DNA of 42,021 bases from Dehalococcoidia bacterium (GCA_002724585.1 PBPE01000086.1:1-42021); one strand, 5' to 3'; numbered from the stretch's first letter, positions 8,190 to 16,711 are shown. Translations and numbers: made by a program. Notes: a model not told the origin generated them from the letters alone.

Positions 8190-9380
8190 ATGACTAATCG
8201 TAATATGTATAACAAATCAGAGGAGAGCGATTACAGTAAGCAAACTGTGGGTCCGCGTAACCTTCGCACCGGTTACACAACAGGCTCCACGGCTGCTGCT
8301 GCCTCTAAAGCAGCTGTTATACGGTTGTTGTCAGGAAACGAAGTTCCAACTGTTCTTATTGATTTACCTATCGGAGAATCTGCTGAATTTGCCATACACA
8401 AGTACGAAGTAATCGATTCGGAACACGTGCTCTGTTCTGTTATAAAAGATGGAGGTGATGATCCGGATGCCACTCATGGTGCAGAAATATGCGTTAAAGT
8501 CTCACGTGATAGCTCCCGTGGTGGGGTAACTATCACTCGAGGAGAGGGTGTTGGTCTTGTTACCCGTCCCGGGACAGGTATAGATGTGGGAGAACCGGCT
8601 GTTACAAGAGTGCCGCGTAGGATGATAGTCGAAGCCGTTCAGCAGGCGGCTGAAAGTCAAGGGCTTGACCCAGAGTCGGGTTTCATTGTGGAAATATCCG
8701 TTCCGGGAGGTGAGGAAATAGCACTAAAAACGACCAACTCAAGGTTGGGAGTTTTGGGAGGAATATCTATTCTTGGAAGTACTGGCGTTGTTCAGCCTTT
8801 TTCTACCGCTTCTTGGAGAGCAAGTGTGCATCTAGCGATAGATGTAGCAGCTACAAACGGATTATCTCATTTGGTACTATCGACTGGCACTCGTAGCGAA
8901 GAATTTTCTAAACCATTGTTAAATCTCCCTGATATGGCCTATATAGAGGCTGGAATATTTAGTGGGCCTGCCTTAAAAAGATGTACTATGCGTAACGTTA
9001 AAAGGGCAACCCACGTCGGTATGGTTGGCAAGTTCTCCAAAATGGCTATGGGTTACTTTGTAACGCATGTTGCTGGCAATCGTGTTGATACTGAGTTTCT
9101 AGCTAGGCTCGCATCAGATTGTGGAGCATCTAGTGTAGTGCAGCAAGAAATAAAAGAAGCTAGTAGCGCCAGACATTTTCAAGAAATTGCGCAAGAAAAT
9201 GGCTTAATGAATGTTTTTCCTGTCATGTGTAAAATGGTATGCGAGGAAAGTCAAAAGCTACTAGCTTCTGAATCTAGTGATTTGATCGTGGACGCGATGT
9301 GTTTTGATTTTGAAGGGACCCTGCTTGCCAGCGCGTCGACCTCGCCAATAGGCATACCGCATCTGAATAAAAAGGATTGA
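8190..9380 (+). CDS. cbiD: Cobalt-precorrin-5B (C1)-methyltransferase CbiD
   Basis: CbiD methylates C1 of the corrin ring in the anaerobic route. The diagnostic N-terminal motif LRTGYTTGSTAAAASKAA is at about residues 25-42. The family's DGGDDPDATHGAEI, GEGVGLVTRPG and PGGEEIALKTTNSRLGVLGGISILG stretches follow in order. The 396 residues are in the normal range. ATG 8190 is chosen because an AGAG sits 9 bases upstream, while the TTG at 8184 is also possible. The gap to cbiX is 11 bases. CbiD is a marker of the anaerobic (early cobalt insertion) pathway, in agreement with cbiX and cbiG in the same operon. Confidence 0.95.
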   Translation: MTNRNMYNKSEESDYSKQTVGPRNLRTGYTTGSTAAAASKAAVIRLLSGNEVPTVLIDLPIGESAEFAIHKYEVIDSEHVLCSVIKDGGDDPDATHGAEICVKVSRDSSRGGVTITRGEGVGLVTRPGTGIDVGEPAVTRVPRRMIVEAVQQAAESQGLDPESGFIVEISVPGGEEIALKTTNSRLGVLGGISILGSTGVVQPFSTASWRASVHLAIDVAATNGLSHLVLSTGTRSEEFSKPLLNLPDMAYIEAGIFSGPALKRCTMRNVKRATHVGMVGKFSKMAMGYFVTHVAGNRVDTEFLARLASDCGASSVVQQEIKEASSARHFQEIAQENGLMNVFPVMCKMVCEESQKLLASESSDLIVDAMCFDFEGTLLASASTSPIGIPHLNKKD

Positions 9381-9389
9381 GGGATTCCG

Positions 9390-10004
9390 GTGGCTGATAT
9401 GGGAGAGATGCTTTACGGACTTCCAGATGAAGTCTTTGAACAAAGGATGCCACTGGTTGGTCAAATCACCAAGAAGGAAATACGTGCTATCAGTATTCAT
9501 AGTTTGGGATTGAGACCAGACAGTGTACTGTGGGATATAGGCTCTGGCTCTGGATCAGTCGCTGTAGAATCTAGTCATATTGCGACAAACGGTGTTGTCT
9601 ATGCGATAGAAAAGGATATTGAAAGTCTAGACATATTAAGAAGTAATGTTCATAACTATGGATCAGGTAACGTGGAGATTGTATTAGGCGAGGCACCAGG
9701 AATTTTATATGATCTTGAAGCTCCGGACTCTGTATTTGTTGGTGGAAGTGGCGGTAACCTGCAAGAGATATTAGAAGTGTCCAGAGCTAGAATAAAACAT
9801 GGGGGTCGGATCGTAGTCAATCTTGCTTTACTGGAGCGTACGCAAAAGGTTTATGACGATATGAAGGAACTTGGATTTTCGAGCGAATTGGTGATGATTA
9901 ATGCTTCCAGGTCAAAAGAGATGTTGGGAGGATCACTAAGATTGCAAGGATTGAATCCTGTATTCATTGTGACAGGTACTTTAGACCTGGGAGAAGATTT
10001 GTGA
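9390..10004 (+). CDS. cbiT: Cobalt-precorrin-6B (C15)-methyltransferase, decarboxylating, CbiT
   Basis: SAM-dependent enzyme that methylates C15 and removes the C12 acetate carboxyl group. The N-terminal YGLPDEVFEQR and QITKKEIRA motifs and the SAM-binding WDIGSGSGSVAVES (about residues 48-61) are typical of CbiT, as is PDSVFVGGSGGNLQEIL near 109-125. At 204 residues it is the free CbiT domain; the C5-methylating CbiE domain that is fused to it in CobL is absent. The GTG start is preceded by GAGGGA. The last four bases overlap the GTG of cbiL, which suggests translational coupling. Confidence 0.94.
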   Translation: MADMGEMLYGLPDEVFEQRMPLVGQITKKEIRAISIHSLGLRPDSVLWDIGSGSGSVAVESSHIATNGVVYAIEKDIESLDILRSNVHNYGSGNVEIVLGEAPGILYDLEAPDSVFVGGSGGNLQEILEVSRARIKHGGRIVVNLALLERTQKVYDDMKELGFSSELVMINASRSKEMLGGSLRLQGLNPVFIVTGTLDLGEDL

Positions 10005-10705
10005 GCAACGGAACACTGTATGGCGTAGGTGTAGGGCCCGGAGACCCTGAGCTGTTAACTATAAAAGCCCAGAGGGTTTTGAAATCTGTATCGGTGATAT
10101 GCATGCCTCAGTCAGAGACGAGCTCTGAAAGTTTTGCATACACTATTGCAAAAGGGTTCATAGATGAGACGCGGCAAGAAATAATGAGAGTTCAATTTCC
10201 TACAGACGATGAATCCGGAGCTTTATCGGCGTGGGTGGGTGCTGCAGAGCAGATTGCTGGTATGTTACAAATGGGTACTGATGTCGCTTTTATAACTGAA
10301 GGTGATCCAATGCTCTATAGCACGTTCTCATATGTGTTAGAGAGTTTGAAAAGTAATCATCCAGATTTGACAATTGAGATTATTCCGGGTGTTTCGTCAG
10401 TGATGGCAGCAGCAGCGAGTGCTAGTGTGCCGCTTGTGACTCATGGACAACGACTAGCTATACTCCCCGCGGTGTATGGTATTGACGATTTAAGTGAGGC
10501 TATCGCAAATTACGATACTATAGTCTTGATGAAGGTAAATCGGACTCTTATACAGGCGTTAGCGAATTTAGAACAACTTGGTTTGGCAGGCAAAGGGATT
10601 TATGTGAGACGAGCATCCACGAGTAGGGAAGAAGTCGTAAGAGACCTTAACCAGTTATCTGATGAGGATCTCGATTATTTTTCATTATTGATAATCAGGA
10701 AGTGA
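10001..10705 (+). CDS. cbiL: Precorrin-2/cobalt-factor II C20-methyltransferase
   Basis: A tetrapyrrole methylase that adds the C20 methyl from SAM. LYGVGVGPGDPELLTIKAQR at the N-terminus is the signature of the CobI/CbiL branch. The GDPMLYSTFSYV stretch (about residue 105) and EIIPGVSSVMAAAASASVPL (about 128-147) are the other family motifs. Its 234 residues match CbiL. It begins with a GTG inside the cbiT stop (GTGA overlap). The context (cbiX, cbiD, cbiG) makes the cobalt-containing substrate more likely than precorrin-2. Confidence 0.93.
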   Translation: MSNGTLYGVGVGPGDPELLTIKAQRVLKSVSVICMPQSETSSESFAYTIAKGFIDETRQEIMRVQFPTDDESGALSAWVGAAEQIAGMLQMGTDVAFITEGDPMLYSTFSYVLESLKSNHPDLTIEIIPGVSSVMAAAASASVPLVTHGQRLAILPAVYGIDDLSEAIANYDTIVLMKVNRTLIQALANLEQLGLAGKGIYVRRASTSREEVVRDLNQLSDEDLDYFSLLIIRK

Positions 10706-10711
10706 ATATTT

Positions 10712-11581
10712 ATGAATAAGACGAACGGGAAAGTTTATTTTGTGGGGGGTGGCCCTGGCGATCCAGAACTATTGACTCTTAAAGCAAAGAGGATCATTGA
10801 AGAGTCTGATGTAGTTATTTATGCAGATTCTTTAGTTCCAGAGGAGGTAGTATCTTACGCCAATGACAAAGCGGAAGTTTATGGCAGTAAAACTATGGCT
10901 CTACCTCAAATAATGGAGATTACTCTGAAGGCAGTGTCCGAGGGGAAAACGGTTGCCCGAGTGCAGAGCGGAGATCCGTCGATTTATGGGGCAATTTTGG
11001 AGCAAATGAGGATTCTAGAATCCGAAGATATTGATTACGAAATAATCCCGGGTGTTAGCTCAGCATTTGCAGCTGCAGCTGTCCTCAAAGCAGAGTTAAC
11101 GGTACCAGAAATCTCTCAAAGTATTATTATGACTAGAGCTGAAGGACGAGTGTCTTTGCCTCCAGGTGAGGAATTAAAGAGCCTCGCATCACACGGATGC
11201 TCATTAGTAATATTTTTGAGCGTAACTAGGATGACAAAAATTGTCAGGGAGCTCAGATCAGCAGGTTATAGTAAGGATACTCCCATAGCGGTAGCCTATA
11301 GAGTAGGTTGGCCCGAAGAATTGGTAATCAGAGGTACGTTGACTGATATATCTGCAAAGGTAAGAGATGCTAAAATAACTCTTCAAGCAGTTATAATAGT
11401 TGGGCAAGCAGTGAACCCTGATGTGAGACTGCCTGATTCGGATAGACCAGAACAGCGAGCTTCCTCTCATCTGTATTCTGAGACGTATACACATTTATAC
11501 CGGAAAGCTTCGCGCCGTAGCAGGTCATCAGCAAAGGATAAGGACAAAGCTGTTTCGGGCGTTGATTCAGTAAAAGCGTAG
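10712..11581 (+). CDS. cbiF: Cobalt-precorrin-4 (C11)-methyltransferase
   Basis: A tetrapyrrole methylase transferring the SAM methyl to C11. The N-terminus VYFVGGGPGDPELLTLKAKR with IYADSLVPEEV after it marks the CobM/CbiF branch. RVQSGDPSIYGAILEQM and EIIPGVSSAFAAAAVLKAELTVPE are the conserved SAM-pocket segments. The catalytic part ends near residue 240. A basic, Ser/Arg/Lys-rich tail of about 45 residues (SRRSRSSAKDKDKA) follows, longer than usual and probably disordered. An AGGAAG ribosome-binding site precedes the ATG. The gap to cbiL is 6 bases. Confidence 0.93.
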   Translation: MNKTNGKVYFVGGGPGDPELLTLKAKRIIEESDVVIYADSLVPEEVVSYANDKAEVYGSKTMALPQIMEITLKAVSEGKTVARVQSGDPSIYGAILEQMRILESEDIDYEIIPGVSSAFAAAAVLKAELTVPEISQSIIMTRAEGRVSLPPGEELKSLASHGCSLVIFLSVTRMTKIVRELRSAGYSKDTPIAVAYRVGWPEELVIRGTLTDISAKVRDAKITLQAVIIVGQAVNPDVRLPDSDRPEQRASSHLYSETYTHLYRKASRRSRSSAKDKDKAVSGVDSVKA

Positions 11582-11585
11582 GATA

Positions 11586-12704
11586 ATGTCTAAAACAGCT
11601 ATAGTAGCGGTGTCCAAAAATGGATCTTTGCTCGCTAGTAGACTGAAACAGGTATATGGAGATCAAACCGACTTATATGTCGTTAGTAAATTTTCTGAAT
11701 ATGCTAGTGATTGTATAAGTTATGACCTCCCGCTCAGGCCTGTCGTAAGTAGGATATTCAAAACGTACGATACGATAGTTATGTTTCTTCCAGTTGGCGC
11801 AGTAGTCAGATTGGTCTCTCCACATCTTAAAACCAAGACGGTAGACCCTGCAGTGATCTGCGTCGACGAAATGGGTAAATTTGCTGTTAGTCTTGTGTCG
11901 GGGCATATTGGAGGGGCTGATGAGGCAACGCAAAAGATTTCTGACGTTTTAGGGTCTATCCCCGTAATTACCTCTGCTTCTCATGTGTTGGACAGTATAT
12001 CTGTAGATTTGCTAGGTAAAGAATGGGGATGGGTCTTGGCCTGTGATCCTGACACTATTACTAGGTCCAGTGCCGCGATAATAAATGGGGGAAGTATTGG
12101 GGTTTATCAGAACAGTGGACAAACGGACTGGAGGGGGGAACTGGAGTCGCTGGATAATGCCGTGAGCCATTATGATTCTTTAGTTGATTTATTGGACAGC
12201 AGTGTGGATGTTAGGTTAGTAGTAAGTGATATGAATATCGAATCGGAAACTGAGACTACTTCTCAAAACGGTAAAGATATAGTGTTATATCATCCAAAAT
12301 CTCTTGTAGTAGGAATGGGATGCCGGAGGGGAGTTTCTGCTGATAAATTGAATGAGTTGCTAATCAATTCTTTTGAAGAATCAGGACTTTCTTTGCACAG
12401 TATCTCAGCTTTTGCAACTGCTGAGATAAAACGGGATGAACCAGGTCTAATGGAATTATGTGAAGCATATGGTGTCCCTTTGTATTGTTACAGTGTTGAA
12501 GAACTGAACTCCGTTTTCGATAAAGAGACTGATAGAGAAGATGACTTCTATTTAGACAGATCAGAAAAAGCTCATAGCCTTCTTGGAGTATGGGGCGTTT
12601 CTGAACCAGCTTCACTCTTAACCGCTAAATCATCTGATCTAGTGATGCATAAACGTAAAAGTGAATGTGCTACCGTAGCTGTGGCACGAATTAAATGGGA
12701 TTAA
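11586..12704 (+). CDS. cbiG: Cobalt-precorrin-5A hydrolase CbiG
   Basis: CbiG opens the delta-lactone ring of cobalt-precorrin-5A and releases acetaldehyde in the anaerobic pathway. The N-terminal domain has AVVRLVSPHLKTKTVDPAVICVDE and the signature VSGHIGGADEATQKI (about residues 105-119). The C-terminal domain has VVGMGCRRGVSADKLNELL (about 241-259) and ends in a family-like VAVARIKW. The length of 372 matches full-length CbiG. It lies 4 bases after cbiF, with an AGGA very close to the ATG. Together with CbiD it identifies the pathway as the oxygen-independent one. Confidence 0.93.
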   Translation: MSKTAIVAVSKNGSLLASRLKQVYGDQTDLYVVSKFSEYASDCISYDLPLRPVVSRIFKTYDTIVMFLPVGAVVRLVSPHLKTKTVDPAVICVDEMGKFAVSLVSGHIGGADEATQKISDVLGSIPVITSASHVLDSISVDLLGKEWGWVLACDPDTITRSSAAIINGGSIGVYQNSGQTDWRGELESLDNAVSHYDSLVDLLDSSVDVRLVVSDMNIESETETTSQNGKDIVLYHPKSLVVGMGCRRGVSADKLNELLINSFEESGLSLHSISAFATAEIKRDEPGLMELCEAYGVPLYCYSVEELNSVFDKETDREDDFYLDRSEKAHSLLGVWGVSEPASLLTAKSSDLVMHKRKSECATVAVARIKWD

Positions 12705-12728
12705 AGGATTCCTGGTGGAGTGGTTTAT

Positions 12729-13508
12729 ATGAAAAATAGTGGAAGTAGGACAGGACGTATCTCTCTAGTCGGGCTGGGTCCAGGAGATCGCATTATGACT
12801 ACACCCAACGCGCTGGATATCATTCGGAATTGTGATGTGATCGTCGGTTACAAAGGTTATGTAGACCAAATAGCTGATCTGATATCTGGTCAAACGTTAG
12901 TATCAATGGAATTGGGCGAGGAATTAGATCGAGCGAATCGTACCATTGAACTGGCCAGAACCGGGCGTAGCGTGGCTTTAGTATCTTCAGGGGATGCAGG
13001 GATATACGGTATGGCCGGACCACTATTCACTATCTTGGCAGATCAAGGTTGGGATGGGGTGACTCCACATGTGGAGGTAATTCCCGGGGTATCAGCTCTC
13101 CAATCAGCAGCATCGTTATTAGGCTCGCCTTTGATGCAGGATTTTTGCGCTATTAGCTTGAGTGACTTGTTAACTCCTTGGGAGGTAATAACTAAGCGTA
13201 TAAAAGCCGCTTCCGTAGGTGATTTTGTGATCGCTTTGTACAATCCCAGAAGTAGAGCTCGAAAAGATCATATTTTGAAAGCAAGAGAGATCTTATTGGC
13301 AGATCGCGCTGCAGAAACTCCTGTTGGACTGGTAAAAGAGGCGTTTCGCCCGGACCAATCTGTGTTGATAACGACCTTAGGGCAATTGGATGCTAGCATA
13401 GACTTTGTGGACATGTTTACGACGGTGATTATCGGGAACTCAACAACGTATAGGTATAAAGACAGGATGGTTACTCCAAGAGGATATGAACGTAAATTAA
13501 ACTCATAA
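12729..13508 (+). CDS. cbiH: Precorrin-3B/cobalt-factor III C17-methyltransferase
   Basis: Performs ring contraction with C17 methylation on cobalt-factor III (CbiH), the counterpart of CobJ. ISLVGLGPGDRIMTTPNALD at the N-terminus, SSGDAGIYGMAGPLF (about residues 92-106), EVIPGVSALQSAASLLGSPL and the CobJ/CbiH-specific ALYNPRSRARKDHILKA are all present. ATG 12729 is preferred over GTG 12720 because GGTGGAG (12714-12720) lies 8 bases before it, giving 259 residues. This is the last recognisable cobalamin gene of the operon. Confidence 0.93.
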   Translation: MKNSGSRTGRISLVGLGPGDRIMTTPNALDIIRNCDVIVGYKGYVDQIADLISGQTLVSMELGEELDRANRTIELARTGRSVALVSSGDAGIYGMAGPLFTILADQGWDGVTPHVEVIPGVSALQSAASLLGSPLMQDFCAISLSDLLTPWEVITKRIKAASVGDFVIALYNPRSRARKDHILKAREILLADRAAETPVGLVKEAFRPDQSVLITTLGQLDASIDFVDMFTTVIIGNSTTYRYKDRMVTPRGYERKLNS

Positions 13509-13548
13509 ATCCGCATGGGTTGAGCGATAATAATATCTAGGAGGACTA

Positions 13549-14301
13549 ATGGCAATAATGCGAAGAAATGTCGCAAAAGAAAAATTAGCGTCGGGTCAAA
13601 TAGCTACTGGTATTATGGGTAATATGACCAGCGAAATCATCGACTTTTTGGGCCCGTTGGGTTTCGATGCTGCTTGGATTGAGTGTGAACATGGTAGTCC
13701 TAGCTGGGAAAATATTAGTGATATGAGCAGAGCTTGCGATTTATGGGGTTTATCTTCATTGACGAGAGTCAATTCTAATGATCCAGGTTTAATCACCCGA
13801 ACATTGGATAGAGGATCTATGGGGATAGTGGTTCCTCATGTTAACAATCGTGAATCAGCGGAAGCGGCAATGGGAGCTAGTAAATTTGCGCCTCTGGGGT
13901 ATAGGGGTATGTTTCCGGGCCGACAGTCTTATGGGGTTGGAGATTACTTTCAAAACGCCAACAACCAGACTATGGTAGTGGTGCTATTGGAAGAAATCGA
14001 AGCTTTGAGGAACCTTGATCAAATACTGGAAGTCGACTATATAGATGTATTTTTTATAGCCCCGTCCGACTTGTCGCAAACCATGGGGCATATAGGCAAT
14101 CCGGGACATCCGGAAGTTCAACAGGCTATCAATACTGGTTTGGACAAAATCATATCTTCCGGACGTGTAGCAGGGACGCTGGTTAATGATGACAATGTAG
14201 AGCAATACGTCGATAGAGGCGTTAAATTTGTTATGACCTCTTGGAACGCTTGGGTAGAGAGAGGGTCACGCGGATTTTTAGAAAAGATAATAGTCAACTA
14301 G
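13549..14301 (+). CDS. HpcH/HpaI-family class II aldolase (2-oxo acid aldolase)
   Basis: Predicted metal-dependent aldolase that cleaves or forms 4-hydroxy-2-oxo acids; the exact substrate is unknown. The 250-residue TIM barrel shows the catalytic-His segment AAWIECEHGSPSW (about residues 38-50), the substrate Arg in LTRVNSND, metal ligands expected at the Glu of VVLLEEIEALRNLD and the Asp of FFIAPSDLSQTMG, and the family's APLGYRGMFPGRQ loop. A strong GGAGGA site lies just before the ATG. It starts 40 bases after cbiH on the same strand and may be read from the same transcript, although no functional link to cobalamin is evident. Closest named relatives are 2-keto-3-deoxy-rhamnonate and 4-hydroxy-2-oxoheptanedioate aldolases. 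Confidence 0.88.
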   Translation: MAIMRRNVAKEKLASGQIATGIMGNMTSEIIDFLGPLGFDAAWIECEHGSPSWENISDMSRACDLWGLSSLTRVNSNDPGLITRTLDRGSMGIVVPHVNNRESAEAAMGASKFAPLGYRGMFPGRQSYGVGDYFQNANNQTMVVVLLEEIEALRNLDQILEVDYIDVFFIAPSDLSQTMGHIGNPGHPEVQQAINTGLDKIISSGRVAGTLVNDDNVEQYVDRGVKFVMTSWNAWVERGSRGFLEKIIVN

Positions 14302-14466
14302 CAGGCTCAATTTGCATATGTAGTGTTGTGTTTCTACTAGAAGCGTCAGCCGTCAAAGTGCTAGCAAAACAATATTCTCTCCATTTGCGATTGTTATCTA
14401 AATCTGATGTTTGAAGATGTTGTAGGAACTGTTTTAGATCAGACTCGATTGGAATAGTGGTTCATT

Positions 14467-15450
14467 TTGAATGGTACAGTAAATATATGTTCTTTATTAC
14501 CTAGCGGTACTGAAATAGTTTTCGCTCTTGGGTTAGAAGATTCTGTTGTCGGTGTTACGGACCTCTGCGATTATCCTGAAGGGGCGACTACAAAGCCCAT
14601 CGTATCTCGTAGCCGGATAAATGTTGAAAATCTCTCCAGTGCCGAAGTAGAAATAGAAATGAAGAAGATTTTAGAGTCTGGAGAATCGCCTTACCTAGTG
14701 GACGAAGAACTTTTAGCGAATTTAAATAGTGATATCGTACTCACTCAAGACTTGTGCTATTTTTGTGAAGTCGACTCCAGAACCGTCGGGAACACCGTAG
14801 CAAATCTAGGTTTGTGTCCGGAAGTTTTAGTCTTAAATCCTAGAACCGTTGAAGAGATACTAATTACCATTGAACGTGTTGGAATAAGCTGTGGTGTACC
14901 AATGGCAGCCGAAACATTGGTAGGAGACCTGCGTGACAGAATTGAGAGCATCGTTCATGGTATCAAGGAGGTAAGAGACCGTCCTAAAGTGTTTTCTATT
15001 GAAGGTGTGGATCCGCTTGTCATTGGCGGTCACTGGATAAGTGATGTATTGAACATAGTGGGAGTTTCTGCTTATCAGTCCGGGTGCGATGCTCAAAGAA
15101 TAAATTGGGACGATGTTGTCGCATACGCTCCTGATAAACTATTTATTGACCTTTGCTCCTCTAATATTAAACGGAACTCTAGGGAGGTGTCTTGGCTGGT
15201 TGAACAAAAAGGCTGGTATGATTTGCCAGCCGTTCAGACTGGTGAGGTCTATCTCATTGATCATGTGTATCTTAGTAGGCCTGGTCCACGTATAGTCAAT
15301 GGTCTAGAGATAATTGCGCAATTGACATATCCTGACCATTTTCACAATCTGCTACCTGCCGGAGCAGTTGCTAAGTTAGATACGAGCATTATGAACTCGA
15401 CTCTTTCTAAGAATAGTTCTGACTGGTTTATCCTGTGCGAGTCCGATTGA
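14467..15450 (+). CDS. BtuF-like cobalamin-binding protein without a signal peptide
   Basis: Periplasmic-binding-protein fold of the BtuF/FepB class (327 residues). The N-terminus goes straight into the first strand, NICSLLPSGTEIVFALGLED, with no signal sequence or lipobox, so the protein is probably cytosolic. Landmarks: DLCDYPEG (about 36-43), PIVSRSRIN, the LTQDLCYFCEV segment with a CxxC pair (about 95-105), and VFSIEGVDPLVIGGHWISDVLNIVG. The start is TTG 14467, since the nearby ATG is out of frame; the ribosome-binding site is weak. No B12 permease or ATPase (BtuC/D) is near. The family resemblance and the neighbouring cbi operon suggest binding of a corrinoid, but this is inferred. Confidence 0.75.
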   Translation: MNGTVNICSLLPSGTEIVFALGLEDSVVGVTDLCDYPEGATTKPIVSRSRINVENLSSAEVEIEMKKILESGESPYLVDEELLANLNSDIVLTQDLCYFCEVDSRTVGNTVANLGLCPEVLVLNPRTVEEILITIERVGISCGVPMAAETLVGDLRDRIESIVHGIKEVRDRPKVFSIEGVDPLVIGGHWISDVLNIVGVSAYQSGCDAQRINWDDVVAYAPDKLFIDLCSSNIKRNSREVSWLVEQKGWYDLPAVQTGEVYLIDHVYLSRPGPRIVNGLEIIAQLTYPDHFHNLLPAGAVAKLDTSIMNSTLSKNSSDWFILCESD

Positions 15451-15475
15451 TGTGGGTGATCGTTTATACGATAAT
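15447..15475 (+). promoter_or_regulatory. Candidate promoter of the flavin reductase gene
   Basis: TTGATG (15447-15452), a 17-base spacer and GATAAT (15470-15475) straddle the end of the preceding gene. Transcription would start near 15482, inside a tandem repeat described separately. Confidence 0.5.
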
Positions 15476-15478
15476 AAT

Positions 15479-15497
15479 GTACAATATGTACAATATG
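15479..15497 (+). repeat. Tandem TACAATATG repeat with inverted-repeat arms
   Basis: TACAATATG occurs twice in direct succession (15480-15488 and 15489-15497). The overlapping GTACA (15479-15483) and TGTAC (15487-15491) form an inverted repeat. The site lies at the predicted transcription start of the flavin reductase, where a repressor could bind. Confidence 0.45.
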
Positions 15498-15532
15498 GTT
15501 ATAACTACACGAAATTAAGGAGATATCTGACA

Positions 15533-16018
15533 GTGGTTAATAGAGACGATTTTAGAACTGCTATGTCAAAATTTGCTACCGGAGTAACAGTAGTATCGAG
15601 TGTTGATGATAAGGGCGAACCGCACTCCATGACTGCGAATTCGTTTACCTCTGTATGTTTAGAGCCTCCAACGGTTTTGGTGTGTGTTGCCCATGGAACC
15701 AACACCCATGGCTTTGTAAGTAATAATGGAAGATTCGGAGTGAATATATTGGCAGAAGAACAGGAGTATCTGGGGTCGTACTTTGCCAAGCGTCCCGAGG
15801 ATCGCCAAGGAGATGCGGATTACACCTATACCATCGACGAAGCAGGAGTCCCTGTTCTAGAGAATTCTATGGTGTCGTTCAGCTGTAATGTATCCGGAAC
15901 GCATGTTTATGGTGATCATACTATTTATGTTGGAGAGGTAGTAAATCTTAGCCAGGGTGGTGAGTACGAACCTCTTATGTTTTATAACAGTCGCTGGTAC
16001 CACCCAAACAAAGCCTAA
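15533..16018 (+). CDS. Flavin reductase-like (FMN-binding) domain protein
   Basis: Small FMN-binding split-barrel protein of the flavin reductase family, which reduces free flavin with NAD(P)H for a partner oxygenase or other redox enzyme. The 161 residues show FRTAMSKFATGVTVVSS at the N-terminus, PHSMTANSFTSVCLEPPTVLVCV (the FMN-binding region, about 28-50) and FGVNILAEEQEYL. GTG 15533 is preferred over the GTG at 15452 because AAGGAG lies 10 bases upstream and the family normally starts at this point. The longer frame would add a Tyr/Asn-rich stretch with no family match. No oxygenase is adjacent; a role in reducing corrinoids or flavins is only a guess. Confidence 0.88.
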   Translation: MVNRDDFRTAMSKFATGVTVVSSVDDKGEPHSMTANSFTSVCLEPPTVLVCVAHGTNTHGFVSNNGRFGVNILAEEQEYLGSYFAKRPEDRQGDADYTYTIDEAGVPVLENSMVSFSCNVSGTHVYGDHTIYVGEVVNLSQGGEYEPLMFYNSRWYHPNKA

Positions 16019-16021
16019 TTA

Positions 16022-16711
16022 CTATTTAATAGAATTTACAAATTCTTCTATACGAGCATTTACCTGTCTATAATTTTGTAGTTGGGCGAAATGCTCAGCA
16101 TCTGCGATGACGTGCTTTTGGGCATTATGGATTTTCTCGGAAAGATAGTCGGCATATTTTATGGGCGTCATCTGGTCCTTATCTCCGCATAATATGAGCG
16201 TCGGCAATTTGATATTCTCAATTTTATCCATTACGTCGAATGCGTCACATGCCAAAAGATCGTTCAATTCGACCTGTGGTCCGATTTCTTGTGCCCTTTG
16301 CATTAGGACTCTTTGGATGTCGTATTCGACGCCTGTGAAATAGTTCTCTTGATGCTGTATCCATTCTCTGTTGTTATCACCTGGATTGCGACATTGTTCG
16401 AGGTAATCAGGATGGACTCTTAACTTGGCTCCCGTTCCTATCAATATCAATCCTCGAATCTCATCTGGATATTTGAGAGCGTGCTGTATAGCTATGGCCC
16501 CTCCCATAGAATGCCCACAGAGTATGACATCTTTATATCTACGGGCGGTTATGAATCCTCGCACCCATTCTAGATATCCGTCGATCGACACACATGGCCT
16601 TCCATTGGGATGCCCGGGGAGGTCAAGGGCTTTTGCGTTTCGGAAATGACGAAGTTGATAATAAGAAGATAAACTTGAACTTCCGGCGCCATGGATAAAC
16701 ACCAATTTCAT
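16022..16711 (-). CDS. Alpha/beta hydrolase
   Basis: Serine hydrolase of the alpha/beta fold (229 residues); substrate unknown. The oxyanion-hole motif VFIHGAGSSS is at the N-terminus. The nucleophile elbow is CGHSMGGAIA (Ser about 72), the acid is in LILCGDKDQMTP (Asp about 177) and the catalytic His is in ADAEHFAQLQ (about 205). ATG 16711 is chosen over the longer frame from 16738 because GAAGGA lies about 9 bases upstream and the protein then starts at the first strand. It converges with the flavin reductase gene (3-base gap). Similar sequences are annotated as esterases, lactonases or MhpC/BioH-like hydrolases. Confidence 0.88.
   Translation of the reverse strand: MKLVFIHGAGSSSLSSYYQLRHFRNAKALDLPGHPNGRPCVSIDGYLEWVRGFITARRYKDVILCGHSMGGAIAIQHALKYPDEIRGLILIGTGAKLRVHPDYLEQCRNPGDNNREWIQHQENYFTGVEYDIQRVLMQRAQEIGPQVELNDLLACDAFDVMDKIENIKLPTLILCGDKDQMTPIKYADYLSEKIHNAQKHVIADAEHFAQLQNYRQVNARIEEFVNSIK

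Noticed and set aside
15452-15532. Upstream GTG extension of the flavin reductase
   Set aside because: The stretch overlaps the predicted promoter and repeat, has no family match, and AAGGAG precedes the GTG at 15533.
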